From positions 73,997,763 to 74,061,762 of the forward strand of contig CM071570.1 of NCBI GenBank assembly GCA_036426205.1: a stretch of 64,000 bases of DNA. The letters run 5' to 3'. Both the position numbers and the translations under genes were made by a program. This DNA is from Ascaphus truei (taxonomy: Eukaryota; Chordata; Amphibia; Anura; Ascaphidae). The notes beneath the pieces are model-generated. The model made no database searches, was not told where the DNA came from, and worked only from the letters and a program-made list of their open reading frames with translations. Shown here one piece after another: positions 31,285 through 42,359 of the stretch; within the stretch, counting starts at the first letter, position 1, and every line of letters starts with the position of its first letter.

Positions 31285-31638
31285 TGCTGCGGCCAAGTTT
31301 ATTCGAGCATTTGCCCGTTCTTGGCCGCAGCAGTAGCCTGGCGCGCGCCCGAGGGTGACGGGCGCGCGCCGAAGCAGCGGAAGAGCGCCCTCCGATCGGG
31401 GCGCTCTCCCTACCGCTGCCGGGTCCGCCGGGTCCCCCGGAACCCCCTGCCGCCGTCCCCCACATCGCGGGACACCAGGGCTCCCTCGGGGAGCCCTGGA
31501 CGCGCGTGCAGGGGGCGCAGGCTCCCGAAGACGCGTGACCGCGCGTCTATGACGCGCGGCACGCCGAGGGGCGGCCACTAGCAAGCCGGGAAATCTCCCG
31601 GCTTGCGGATCTGGCCGATGCGCAATAAAGCGTGTCGG
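31285..31638. mobile_element. Very GC-rich TA-flanked MITE
   Basis: A 354-bp island, about 70% G+C by eye, in AT-rich DNA, with TA at 31283-31284 and 31639-31640. The ends CTGCTGCGGCCAAGTTTATT and (complement) CCGACACGCTTTATTGCGCA are imperfect inverted repeats. It contains several self-complementary GC arms (CGGGCGCGCGCC, GAGCGCCCTCCGATCGGGGC). The ORFs over it reflect GC content, not genes. Confidence 0.55.
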
Positions 31639-31745
31639 TAGTGTAACATCAAAAGTGTCACATAAAGTGTCTGTGGAGTTAATACTGGAGTTAGAATTGG
31701 AGGTGAAGACTACGAGAAGATCTGGACTCTGCACTTTAAAAACAA

Positions 31746-32167
31746 CTATAACCTTGTAGCAGTGAGAACTCGACTTTCTAAATGCTCTGATAATTGGTAA
31801 CTTGTCTTGAATGTTTTCCACTTTTGAATAATCTTTCTCACTGTAGAATGATGGACTTTAAATTGTTTAGAAATTGCCTTATAATCCTTCCCAGATTGAT
31901 GAGCAGCAACAATTGCTTCTCTAAGATCATTGCTGATGTCTTTCCTCCTTGGCATTGTGTTAACACACACCTGAATGCTCCAGACCAGCAAACTGCTAAA
32001 GCTTCGACTTTTATAGATGTGGTCACACTTGCTGATGATCAGTTAATCAAGGGAATTTGATTAGCAGCACCTGTCTGCTACATAGCATCTTAATTCCTAT
32101 GGAAGCAGTAAGGGTGTTGTAAAACCATAGAATTCAAAGAGGGTGTACTTCCTTTTTCACACAACTG
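31746..32167 (-). pseudogene. Tc1-like copy 3, transposase N-terminus and terminal repeat
   Basis: From the ATG at 31955 (minus) the reading is MPRRKDISNDLREAIVAAHQ, KDYKAISKQFKVHHSTVRKI: the first helix-turn-helix of a Tc1 transposase from a subfamily different from copies 1 and 2. The right terminal repeat ends TTTTTCACACAACTG, next to TA (32168-32169). The element is truncated on the left near 31750. Confidence 0.8.
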
Positions 32168-32334
32168 TATATAACTCCAGTAAGGTTACATGCCACTAAT
32201 AATTATTCTGCTTGCTTCAGAGGGTGCACACAAAATGGTGCTATGTTACATATATGGCAGTGATCGTACCACATTGGCGACAAGTCTTCAGACATTTTTT
32301 TCTGGGTACTTCTGTAATTCTGGACCTGTGGAGC

Positions 32335-32651
32335 CAGTTGCGGTTTTCCCATTAGGCCCGGGCCTAGGGCGTCAAAATTTGGGGATGGACAATTTTTCAG
32401 TTTTTTCCCCCATATACAGAGGTCTCGTACCTTCTCCTGCGCACCGCCCTCATCCTTCTGTAGCATTGCGGCATCAAATGATGCTGCGACGTCACATGGC
32501 GTCGCGTTGTCATGGAAATACCTAGTCTCGGGACGTTGCAGCGTCTTTGATGCCACAGTGATGCAGGAGGAGGGCGGTGTTCTAGAAGGAGGCGGCCCGG
32601 GCGGCAGAAGGGTAAGTGCCTAGGAGCAGCAAAATTTTAAATCCGCCACTG
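32335..32651. mobile_element. hAT-type MITE (CAGTGGCGGA family) with 8-bp TSD
   Basis: Left CAGTTGCGGTTTTCCCATTA, right AAATCCGCCACTG, with TGTGGAGC at 32327-32334 and 32652-32659. It is 317 bp and GC-rich. The family includes 7116-7462, 7996-8213 and probably 40733-41325. Confidence 0.9.
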
Positions 32652-32879
32652 TGTGGAGCACTTTGCAAGGCAGACCGGTCCCGGTTCTTGCTAAAAATTC
32701 TTCCAAATTTACCAGTGATATTCTTACTACAGCAAGATGCTGTATTGCAGATTTAAGGAATAAGCAAAATGTCCCATCAATAAATATAGTTAAATGGCGG
32801 GTTTGCCATGTTCTCTCTCAGAAAGGCTGCACGTTTTTCCATTTCCAGAAGTGAAAATTAATTTGCCTTGATATTGGGA

Positions 32880-33395
32880 GCTGCAACAGGACCTTTTCCG
32901 GGTTTAAAAAGGCAGCACACATAAATCCTGTCTGTAGTTGATGAGTCCAGCAGGGAGCTGGTTAGTTTCTGCTACAGTCAATGACTAACAGTGTTCTGCC
33001 CAAACTGCATGGATCTCTCTAGCACAGGGTTCCAAGAGATTATCCCAAGGAACCAGATCCTCTATTCCTGGACACAGCAGTCCCTTGAACCCGCCAAAGG
33101 GAGCACGTCACGGACACCAACCTAGACCCGGAGACTGATATAAAGAGCCCCTGCTTACAGGTACCTCTTTGAACTTTGGGGTCAGAGGTTGGTAAGAGGT
33201 ATAGCCACCCAGCCCTGCAGATAGGGACTGGGAAGTGCGAGTTAGCCCTTACAAAGGGATATGCCTGTTTTATTAATTTTTTTGTTGACAGGAACATGTA
33301 TAGTTTTGAAGCTACGGGCTAAATAAATGACACTGTTTATTTCCCTAATCTATGTCTCCCTCGTTATACCTCTGCACTTGTCTCCTACAGGACCC
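32880..33395 (+). mobile_element. LTR-like block with TATA box and polyadenylation signal
   Basis: GATATAAAGAGCCC (about 33138) resembles a TATA box, AATAAA lies at about 33322, and the block ends CTCCTACA. These resemble an LTR read on the plus strand. The left edge and a TSD were not found. Confidence 0.35.
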
Positions 33396-33999
33396 CTCGT
33401 TTCTTTCAGAGGGTAGACAAGGCCCAAAACTGGGCATGCCTTACTGCAAGTTTCCCCTCTGGGTGAGTTCTGTCATGTCAGAGTCTATAGCACCACCATC
33501 ACTTGAGTATCCAGGAACTATACCCTTTCTTGGAGCTATTGACCTGCAGGTGACTATCATACAGTATTTTTCCCTTCATTTTTTTCTCCCCCTACTTCTC
33601 TTATGATTTTGGATTCGTAATGTAAAGTATTTTTTATAATCAATGTGGTATTCCCCCATGTTTTCCCTCTTCTTTTTCAGTACTCCATAAAATCTGCAAA
33701 TAAATAAACTGTTGGAGAAAAGAAAAGACAAGTGGACTACATAAAAAAGCTCCAGGCATTACATTCGTCATTTTATTCTATGCTCACAAGCAAAGACATG
33801 AAGCTCCATAAAGACATAAACAGGTCTGATCTGCATTATATAAAACAATATATTTTATTGGATGGATGCATTTTTCTCTTCTCAGAATTAGATCACAGCT
33901 CAAAAGTGAAATGTATAAATATATATTAAGCAAGTTATTTATCACAACCTTCATGCCTGAACAGCCACCGTCACAGTAGATTGTCATTTTAGAGTGTTA

Positions 34000-35762
34000 A
34001 CTGGTTGGAACTTGCCATGTGTTGCTCATGATTGGCAAATCCAACAGTGTTCAAAGTCCTGTACTCATCTCGCACACACTTATGCCACCTGTAGAAAAGC
34101 TTGCACTCTCAAATCTTTCTCCTCCTTGCTGTCGGTGACATTTCACCCAGGCCTAGGCTTTATTCTCTCTCTACTGTACTTGTTCCCACCCTCTCCCCTT
34201 TGCCTCATATCTTCATATTCCCTATGCCAACCACTTAAACATAATTTTTATCCCCCAACTTCCTACTTTCTGTTTCTTCTGTGTTCTTTGGAATGTTCTC
34301 TTCCAACCTAAAAAGTTCCTGGCTCTGCATGATCTTTCCTGCACCTTCTCACTGAAACTGTTTGCTTTAACAAAAACCTGGCTTTCTCAATCTGACTGCA
34401 CTAGAGGCTGCTATTCCCTCTTGTAGCCTCTCTTTCTCCCACACACCTCCTCTTCTCAATGCTGCTACTAACGTTAAAACAGTTCATGCTGCTGTTTAAA
34501 AAATAAATAAAAATGTCAGTTCAATATGTGCATCAATACAATCTACATACTGATAAGTGATTAGCCAAGTTGCCAATCGATCCGTTCTCCTGTGATCGAT
34601 TGGCAAAGATTTGGCTCGAGGGTTAACTAAATCCCTGTCAGTGCAGCAGAAGAGGACCCAAGATGCAAAGTTCTGTGGGGAAGATGATGTGACCAGGCAG
34701 TCACTAGATACAATTGGTGCACTGCTAGAGAGAGGGCAGGGCTCAAACGTGACAGAGCTTGTTTCAGAAGAGGAAAACTTCCGAATACACGCAGGGACAA
34801 CCACTGTTTAGACCTTGTATTTACTAGAAACTGTTCACTTAAATGTCTCCCCTTGTCCACTTTCTGATCACCATATTTTCTCATTTCCTTCTTACTATTC
34901 TTCCTACCTCCCCCTGCTACACCCGTAACTTACATTCCATTAGCCTCCCTGCTTTGGAATCCACCAGAATATCCAACCTCTCCTCCTCCACCTTTGATTC
35001 TTACAATCTTGTCGATACATATAATGCTATTCCCTTAACCAGCATGCCTCCCTTATTCTCAAGCACACTCACCTCTTTGTCCTTCAACCATGGCTTAACA
35101 CATCTACACGCTTCCTATGCTCCTACACTTGCTCCTCTGGAGGATATCTTGCAGTCTCGCCGACTTCCTCCACTACAAGTGTCTCCTTTTCTCCTTCAAT
35201 TCCACCCTCTCAGGCTAAACAGCAATACTTCTCTACATCTAATTCTCCTTCCCTTATAAAATTCTCACGACATCTCCTGGTTCTATTTTTATCTTTCATA
35301 TTGCTCCTTCAGTATCTTTATTGCTAGCTCTTCCTCTTTCCATGTTGACCTGTCGGTGGATGTGGCTCAGGGCTGTCCTGGGACCACCTCTATTTTTTCC
35401 CCTTCATTTACTTATTCAGTGATCTCATGATCTCATGTCTTTGGTTTCAAATATCACCTCTACACAGATGACACACAACTTTCATGTGTCGCCTGAAATT
35501 TAACATGTCTAAAATGGAGTTCATCAAAACTCACCTAAACAAGGCCCAATTGCTCAATTTTCTGTCAGATATATAAAACCCAGTCTTCCAAGCATGTTGC
35601 TTAGGTGTAATATTTGACTCATCCCTCTCCTCCTCAAATTCATGTAGTTACTAAATATTGCAGATTTATTTCTGCACAACATTACCAAAGTTCGCCCTTT
35701 CATCTGTCACTCCACGACTAAGGCGCTCATATATGCCCCCATTATTTCCAGACTTGACTAAG
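34000..35762 (+). pseudogene. L2-type LINE, endonuclease to reverse transcriptase remnant
   Basis: A degraded plus-strand LINE. About 34310-34435 reads LALHDLSCTFSLKLFALTKT then WLSQSDCTRGCYSLL, the L2 endonuclease block (..ALTETWL...D). About 34800-35250 gives open but diverged L2-like sequence. Near 35370-35480 AQGCPGTTSIFSPSFTY and LYTDDTQL correspond to the RT QGSVLGP and YADD blocks, with YTDD at 35459-35480. About 34490-34820 is an unrelated insertion. Many stops and frameshifts make it inactive. Confidence 0.65.
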
Positions 35763-36045
35763 GTTGTGTCCATAGAGGGCAGACCACGTGGCCACGTCCG
35801 CACACTGAGCGATCAGACTGCCTAAAGGCAGTGATCGCGTCTATACAGCATGTGGGCGCATGCACGCGGAAGTGGGCGTGCGATGCGCGTGAAATCAGTC
35901 AAAACTGATTTCTCGGGCGGTCACCTGAGCGTTTCGACCAATGAGGGCGAACCAGCTCTGACATCACTGGACCGCCCATAGACAAGCCCCCAGACGGCGA
36001 GCGTACTAAGGCCAGGGAAAGCACCCGCTAAGGCAACTTTATATC
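35763..36045. mobile_element. GC-rich MITE-like element, family G copy 1
   Basis: CpG-rich insertion splitting the L2 LINE (TTTCCAGACTTGACTA on the left, LINE sequence TATCTGGCATTCATGCC on the right). It contains CAATGAGGGCGAACCAGCTC and AAGGCCAGGGAAAGCAC, shared with 37860-38165 and, in part, 40375-40625. Confidence 0.7.
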
Positions 36046-36300
36046 TGGCATTCATGCCTCCCAACTCCATAATCTACAATCAAAAAAAAAGGCTGCTGCA
36101 AGAGTTCTTACTCTCTTCTAGGTCTGTCTCTGCCCCATTCCTCCTGAAATCCCTTCAATTTCTTCCTATTACACACTGCATTACCTATAAAATTCTACTT
36201 CTCTCCCCAAGGCTCTTTACATTCTTCTTTCCCATTGTACTGTATATCTCTAATTTCCTGCTATATCCCTTCTTGTCTCTTACGCTCTGCTGAAGGCTTT
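36046..36300 (+). pseudogene. L2-type LINE continued
   Basis: Reads MPPNSIIYNQKKRLLQEFLL, SSRSVSAPFLLKSLQFLPIT and HCITYKILLL, the C-terminal region of L2-like ORF2 (PILK.LHWLPIT.RI.YKILLL). It joins 34000-35762 across the MITE. Confidence 0.65.
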
Positions 36301-36533
36301 CTCCTCTCTGCTCCATTTGTCACTTTGATTTATTTTAGAACGTCAAAAGATCTAAATTTATTTGCTCTTAAATTAATTCGACACAGTTTTCAAAATAAAA
36401 TATAGTAACACCCTAAAAAATATTAGGGATCCACAATTTGTATTTAAAAGACATGGACGATCTACTGTAAACATGCTCACATCACTGTTGGAGGAGAATG
36501 ATAGTGGACCCGAGCATGGCCCCCTTCATGAGC

Positions 36534-37462
36534 TAGGGTTGCTAGGTGTCCGGTTTTTACCCGGACAGGCCGGTAATTCCGATGCCTGTCCAGTATAAAA
36601 TTGGACGTAATAATGGACACCTATGTGTCCGGTATTACCATTATAACTTGCGGCAGTGGAGTGCTGGCAGCGGAAGCGCGAGGGAGGCTGGAAGGTGGGC
36701 AGCGGCGAGTGCGAGGACAGAGGCGCGAGCGTGGCTGGAAGGCAGCCTGTGCTGAGGCTGGAGCGGATGGTGGCCGGGTGCAGTCAGGACTGGAGGACTC
36801 GTGAGTCGTGTCCTGACTGGAGGAGAGGAAGCCAATTGGAGGACAGCGGGGGCGGAGCCCACACCCGTGCAGCCCAGAGACAAGTTCTGTGATGTCTGCG
36901 TCCTGCAGGAAATAAGGAAAGGACACAATATGGAGGGATATGATTATGGGGAGCCAGGGTGAGATAAGGTGGGTGATTGATATGATGATGGGGGGGCGCT
37001 GTAGATGATGGGGGGCCAGGGTGAGATGATGATGGGGGGGCAGGGTGAGAGGATGGGGGGCCAGGGTGAGATGATGATGGGGGGGCCAGGGTGAGATGAT
37101 GATGGGGGGGCCAGGGTGAGACGATGGGGGGGGGGCAGGGTGAGATGATGATTAGAGATGATGGGGGGAAATATAGATGATAATGGGGGGGGGTAAGATG
37201 TGATTGGGTCAGCCTGAGGAGATTAGATGATGATGATGGGGGGCCAGGGTGGGATGAGATGATAATGGGGTATATTTTAAATGTATTGGGGACATGGGGG
37301 TAAATTTTAAATGTATTTGGGGGGTGTGGGGGTATTTTTTAAATGTATGTGGGGGAGTGGGGGTATTTTTTAAATGTATACAGGGGGCATGGGGGTATTT
37401 TTTATATCTGTTCGGGGGGTGTGGGTGTCCAGTATTTTTGGACATGCCACCTGGCAACCCTA
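36534..37462. mobile_element. TIR element, TAGGGTTGCCAGGTGTCCGG family, long copy with minisatellite
   Basis: The ends TAGGGTTGCTAGGTGTCCGG and TGCCACCTGGCAACCCTA match those of 7748-7920. The interior carries an unrelated GC-rich stretch (36650-36900) and an array of GATGATGGGGGGCCAGGGTGA-like units (about 36930-37260), then GTATTTTTTAAATGTAT-like units (37270-37420). No transposase was recognised. Confidence 0.65.
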
Positions 37463-37529
37463 TTCACGACATTAAAACCAAGAAGTCGTTTTTACTCCAA
37501 ATGAAGCTCTGGAGAGCTTTTTCAGGTGC

Positions 37530-37690
37530 AGCAGTATTAGGACCTACAGATGGGCCATACTGTGCAGTGGTGTAAGCTTAAAATACTTTAGCCAAAGAAT
37601 TGAAATAAAGGACCTTTGCTTATGAGAAGATATACACATAATTATTTAAGTATACAATATGTGAAGTTAGATGTAGCACTAGGCCTTTTT
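37530..37690. repeat. Dispersed repeat, homologous to 57600-57760
   Basis: TTAGGACCTACAGATGGGCC and AACTTTAGCCAAAG-like blocks align with TTAGGACCTGCAGATTGGGC and CTTTTGGCCAAAGG at 57606-57670. The family is unassigned. Confidence 0.5.
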
Positions 37691-37859
37691 GTCGTTTGTT
37701 CTATAAATTAGGTCATAAGTCTTTTTGACACAATGTATATGATGTGGTGAATTTAGGTTCTGAGCTCACAGGGGTTGCGTGTGTTCTACTAGTACTACTT
37801 AGCTGATCGGAGGCCACACCTACTCCAATATAAGTATCCAGTTAGGCCTGGGACATTGT

Positions 37860-38165
37860 GGTGTGAGCAAGGCTGAGCCGTGCTCACACTCGGCACTGAG
37901 CCCCTGCAGCCGCAATGAGAGCGGCTTTAGCAGGGGCTCGCGCGCGCACGCACGCTTGGGGAAGCGTGGGTCTTAAGATGGTTTCAAATTTGGAGCTTGC
38001 CGGAGTGCAGGGCCGGTCACGTGAGAGGTTCGCCCAATGAGGGCGAACCAGCTCCGTGACGTCACTGGCCCGCCCCCGACACGCCCACGGACGGCACGCT
38101 GTGTAAGGCCAGGGAAAGCACCGCTTTCCCTCAGCCTCAGCGCGCCTCCGCACTGTTTTATTCAC
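37860..38165. mobile_element. GC-rich MITE-like element, family G copy 2
   Basis: CpG-rich block with CCAATGAGGGCGAACCAGCT, CCGTGACGTCACTGGCC and AAGGCCAGGGAAAGCACCG. It shares the core with 35763-36045. ORFs over it are by-products of base composition. Confidence 0.7.
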
Positions 38166-39109
38166 TATGTCCCAGGCCTTACTCTTTGGGCAACATTACA
38201 GGGTATAGCTATTTAAAAGCCCTTTTTAACCCTCTGGTTCATACATCGGTTTCTCCTCACATGAGGCTCTCTGCTCTCACTAGCTTTACTCACCTGATAC
38301 TGTATCTCTTAGTTAATTTACTTAGTCAAGCTCACATCATAACTACAGAACTTACAGTATTATCCTGTCTAGCGGCTGTGGGTTATTTTAGCCATCTATC
38401 ACCAACGGGTATAGCAACCTATGGAGCTTGCACTCTTTCTTAGCAATCACATGTGCTTCTAGCCAGTACCTGGGCTATTTTGCATAAAAACACATTCAGA
38501 GTCTGATATAGATTATCTGTGCCGTTAAGAGCCCACTTTACATTAGTACTGCTTAGAGCATTATCTAGTTGGCCAACATTGAGAGGTATAGCAACCTCAG
38601 GGACGTTAACCCCTCTTTGGAAATCATGTGTGTATTGTTTCAGCACTTGAACAATTTACCGCAAACACGATTAAAATCTGACAATAGTAAATTTTGCCAC
38701 CAAAATGTATCAATACACTAGATGGTAGTCCTCACACTGGTGTATATTCCATAAATGCCCTCAGACCCTGTATTTTATTTTATCATATGTTTCTGTTAAT
38801 AAATGTATAACTTTTTAACTCTGTGCCTGTCACCAAGTTGCACAGATACAATTTATAATTGGTTTGTATCAATTTTTGGGTCATCACCAGGGAGTTCTAA
38901 TATGGTTTCTTCTGTTGTGTTTCCTCATTAAAAGTTATAGATCATTAATACAATTATGGTATAATTCAACTCTAATCTAGAGGTGTGCATCTCATCCAAA
39001 GGATTGTCTATTCTCTCTGCTTTCTAAAAATAAAATAAAAATTCAAGTTCAAGGAAGCCCAAATCCAGAGGTAGCACCATCTCCTAAATCAAGTACGGTA
39101 GGGTATTTC

Positions 39110-39540
39110 ATGTTTGTTTGTACCATGTGTCTCTGCAGCCTTCTCACAACTGAACCCGTTCTCACTTTTGGCTCCCTACCTGTGAAACTCCCTCACCTCC
39201 AGCATTGCCTAATCCACATGCCTCTGATCTTTTAAATCACGCCTAAAATGTCTCCATGTCACCTGCTCAGCGAAGCACTTGATTCATTTAGGCCTGAGGA
39301 TTCTGCTCACACACCTGATGCATTTACTTGACCCCTCCAGAATATGTTCCTTACTGCACTTAATCCTATTGTATTCTATGTCTCCTATTATTCCATCTAG
39401 TTTGTTTAACTTCATCTTTAGTGCACTTGTGTAACTTTGAGTAATTTTTCCTTGTACTGTCTGTACTACAATCCTGTAAAGCACGGCATACATTGGTGGC
39501 TCCATATAAATAAACATATGCGTATAAAATTCTTTAACAG
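39110..39540 (+). pseudogene. L2-type LINE 3' end
   Basis: Contains an L2-like C-terminal reading (CCTCACCTCCAGCATTGCCT region) and the typical 3' terminus TACATTGGTGGCTCCATATA followed by AATAAAC. It may be the 3' end of the same LINE as 34000-36300, separated by later insertions. Confidence 0.5.
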
Positions 39541-40374
39541 ACCCAGAAAAGCGAAAAAATACTAAAAAATAATAATCTGAGAAGCGGCTTAAAGAAGTGA
39601 AAAAAAAAGATGTTGAAAAGAACAGAGAAGGTGCCAAAAGAAGTTAAAGTGTTTGAAAAGACATGAAACAGCTTAAAAAATTGTGAATATATATTTTGAA
39701 CCTATAAAGTAGACATGACGAATCATGCATAACTCATTTTTATTGAATGAGGCGAAAAGTACTCCTGTATGCTAATCCTTCTAGTGACCCAAGCACTCAT
39801 CTTTTATTAAGACCTTCCAATCATTACATTCCCCAAATTCTCTCACTACTGTTCTAATTTATGAGATAATTTTGCTTTATTTCTACTGCTAAGAATGTTT
39901 ATTTTGATATTTTCCATGCTGCTGCTGCTAAATTGTCACTGTTCACTGTGATATGGATAATACACAACTCCTCTCTATTGATAAAACTCCTTAAACAAAA
40001 GATAAAATGAAGCTACTTTAAAAGAAAATTTCTCATTTGCCTTGTGGGAGTTTTAAAATACTTGGTAAACTGCCTATGTTATTTAAGGAACAACAGGAAA
40101 AGCCTGTACATGTCAGACAGAAAAAAAAAACCAGATGTATGAACAATGCTGTCTAGAGAGATTGTGCTTGCCAAAACTACCTGCTAAACTGTGCAGAATA
40201 ATGTAAATTCTAAATTAGTTTTTTTTTCTTCAGGATTCTATAGTATATTATACTAGCTGTGCCCAGAGTAACATACGCCAATCTAGGAGATCTGAAAGGT
40301 TATTAAACACTACTCTTTGTTTTAACCCCTCCCTGTAATGCCTTGCTGTCTCTTGTAACCTCTCCCCTACTTTA

Positions 40375-40625
40375 GGCTGTGTTTATAGTGTGCGCGACAG
40401 TGCAAACAAAATACAGTTCCTCTATCAGGCCGACAATAGTGCGCGAAACTGCACGCGTGAGGAAGAGCGACTGCTCGGCAGAATTTTGAAGCTGCAAATT
40501 TTTGTGTTTTTTCGCACGACGGCTGCGTCACGCGAGTAGTTCAGCCCATGAGGGTGAACCAGCCTGGTGACGTCACAGCCACGCCTCCTCATCGCCTCCC
40601 CATCAAAGTTCACAAATCGCTCGGG
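40375..40625. mobile_element. GC-rich MITE-like element, family G copy 3 (diverged)
   Basis: CpG-rich, begins AGGCTGTGTTTATAGTGTGC and contains CCATGAGGGTGAACCAGCC and GGTGACGTCACAGCC, the family G core with substitutions. Confidence 0.6.
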
Positions 40626-40732
40626 TCCAGGATTAGGAGAGATATCCCCAGCAGCAAGGAGGAGGAGTAGAGAGAGAGAGAGAGGAGGTGAGAAGAGGAG
40701 TTGTGGGGCTGCTCTTTATTGAGTGGTGTAGA

Positions 40733-41325
40733 CAGTGCCGGATTAAAGGGGTACTGAATAGACACATGCCCGGGGCGCCAACTGAGAAGGGGCACCATGC
40801 ACTCTATCCCCAGCCCCATCTTTAAATGTCCGAGTCCTATGCAGCCTCATCAATGTCATAGCACATTTAAAAGCACAGCCGGAGTGGCTGGTTCACGTGC
40901 GCATGGGACTCGGAGCAGCAGCAACACGGGACAATGACAGAGCGGCGGGCGGGACAGGGCACGGAGGACCTTTCCTGTGCCAACGCTCCATCAATGTTCC
41001 TTGCTGCTGCTGCCACCGCTCCGAATCAGCGCCTGCCGCTCTGATGTGCCATCTTTAAACGTCTCTCGATATCGACGAGGCTGCGCAGGACTCGACATTT
41101 AAAGATGGCGATGGGGTCGAACAATTGCACTTACCTTTTGCCTTCTCCTCTTCCAGCATCCCGAAGTCACATGGCAATGCGTTTATATAACAACGAAACA
41201 TCATGTGGCGTCACGTTGTAATGGAAAAGCGTCGCCATGTGATGTTGCTGCGTCATTTGATGCCGCAACCCTGCAGAAGGAGGGACAACCTGCCAGGGGC
41301 AGGCTACACCCTCGGACCGGCACTG
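40733..41325. mobile_element. hAT-type element, 593 bp
   Basis: Ends CAGTGCCGGATTAAAG and GGACCGGCACTG. Flanks GGTGTAGA (40725-40732) and GCTGTAGA (41326-41333) agree at 7 of 8 positions. GC-rich interior with a CGTCGCCATG block like other hAT MITEs here. No transposase. Confidence 0.75.
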
Positions 41326-41497
41326 GCTGTAGAAATTGTTGGGAAAGAGGTGTGTATATAGTGGTGCAGTGTCTGGACACAGGCATAGGTGAAGGGAATG
41401 AGAGATGGAGAAATGTGGATAGAAGGAGAGTGGGGATGCTGGAGAGAACAGAAAAGTTTACAATGGAGTGAGGAAACAGCAAACAAAAAAAGCAATA

Positions 41498-41753
41498 GGG
41501 AGGACATAATAAGATGCAGGGAGAGAAAGGTAGGAGAAAGGGCTCTCAGGAGCCTGAAACGCGTAGGGTGTTGCATGTATTAGTTTTTTGTTTGTCCTTT
41601 TTTTCTTTTTTATGTAGTCCAAATAAACTCTTTTAAGCCTTTGCAGTTGGGGAGCTGATGGTGCATTTTTTTTTGGGATTCAGCGATTCGTTTTTCCAGT
41701 CTTTCTCACCTTGGGGGAGGACATAATAAGATGCAGGGAGAGAAAGGTAGGAG
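41498..41753 (+). mobile_element. Short retro-insertion with ~39-bp direct flanks
   Basis: A block from GGGAGGACATAATAAGATGC to GAAAGGTAGGAG occurs at 41498-41536 and again at 41715-41753. Between them lies a tail with CTGAAACGCGTAGGG and CCAAATAAACTC, the style of Penelope-like or similar retroelement 3' ends. The long direct repeat fits a retrotransposition target duplication. Confidence 0.55.
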
Positions 41754-41998
41754 GAGAGTTTCCAGATATTGGATGAGGAGTAGAAGGTGAAAGAGCAGGT
41801 GTATAAATCAGGCCTGGGAGGGCAGTTTACTCTTAAGGTTACACAGCAGCTTAGAAAGTTAGTCTTCAGAGCATTTAGAAAGCCAATTTTTCATATTTGT
41901 AGGGTCGATGGTGAAGTGTAGAGTCCAGTTCTTGTATTCTTCACCTCCAATTTTTACTCCACAAACACTTCATATGTGACACTTATGATGTTACACAG

Positions 41999-42320
41999 CC
42001 AATGTGCAGTCTCATTACACAGGATGTGCAGTCTTATTGGCTGTCCCTGGGTGAGTGACAGGCCGATCACAGAGGGAGAGGGATGTGCAACCTCACTGCC
42101 TGTCCCTGGGTGATACAGCTATAATAGGCCATTCACCCTATCGCAGATGGTTGTGCAGACATCCTTAGAGAAATATAGTTATGTAGATGACATTAACACC
42201 TATGACTCAAGTCTAACACAGAGGGGGAGAGATGTGCAGTCTTATTGACGGTCTCTGTGTGAGTGACAGGCCGTTCAGCCTATGACAAAGGGATATGCAG
42301 ACATCCTTAGAGAAATATAG
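41999..42320. repeat. Degenerate tandem repeat
   Basis: Units carrying TGTGCAGTCTTATTG..TGTC(C/T)CTG.GTGAGTGACAGGCC recur near 42015, 42090 and 42230, and GCAGACATCCTTAGAGAAAT recurs at about 42155 and 42298. Confidence 0.7.
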
Positions 42321-42359
42321 ATGTGTTCTTTTTTTGTAACATAGTTGATGTAGTGCAAA

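Noticed and set aside
31225..31821. 198-codon minus frame over a CpG-rich segment
   Set aside because: Composition-driven frame over a GC-rich MITE-like island. A CpG-island promoter was considered, but the TA-flanked inverted ends favour a mobile element.
33391..33462. Exon-like stretch with a good acceptor (CTCCTACAG) and donor (CTCTGG|GTGAGT)
   Set aside because: It directly follows an LTR-like block, encodes nothing I recognise, and the acceptor-like CTACAG is probably the LTR end. Kept only as a weak possibility.
34496..34820. Open frames on both strands inside the L2 LINE
   Set aside because: An unrelated insertion in the LINE with no recognisable domain; no termini could be fixed, so not listed as a separate element.
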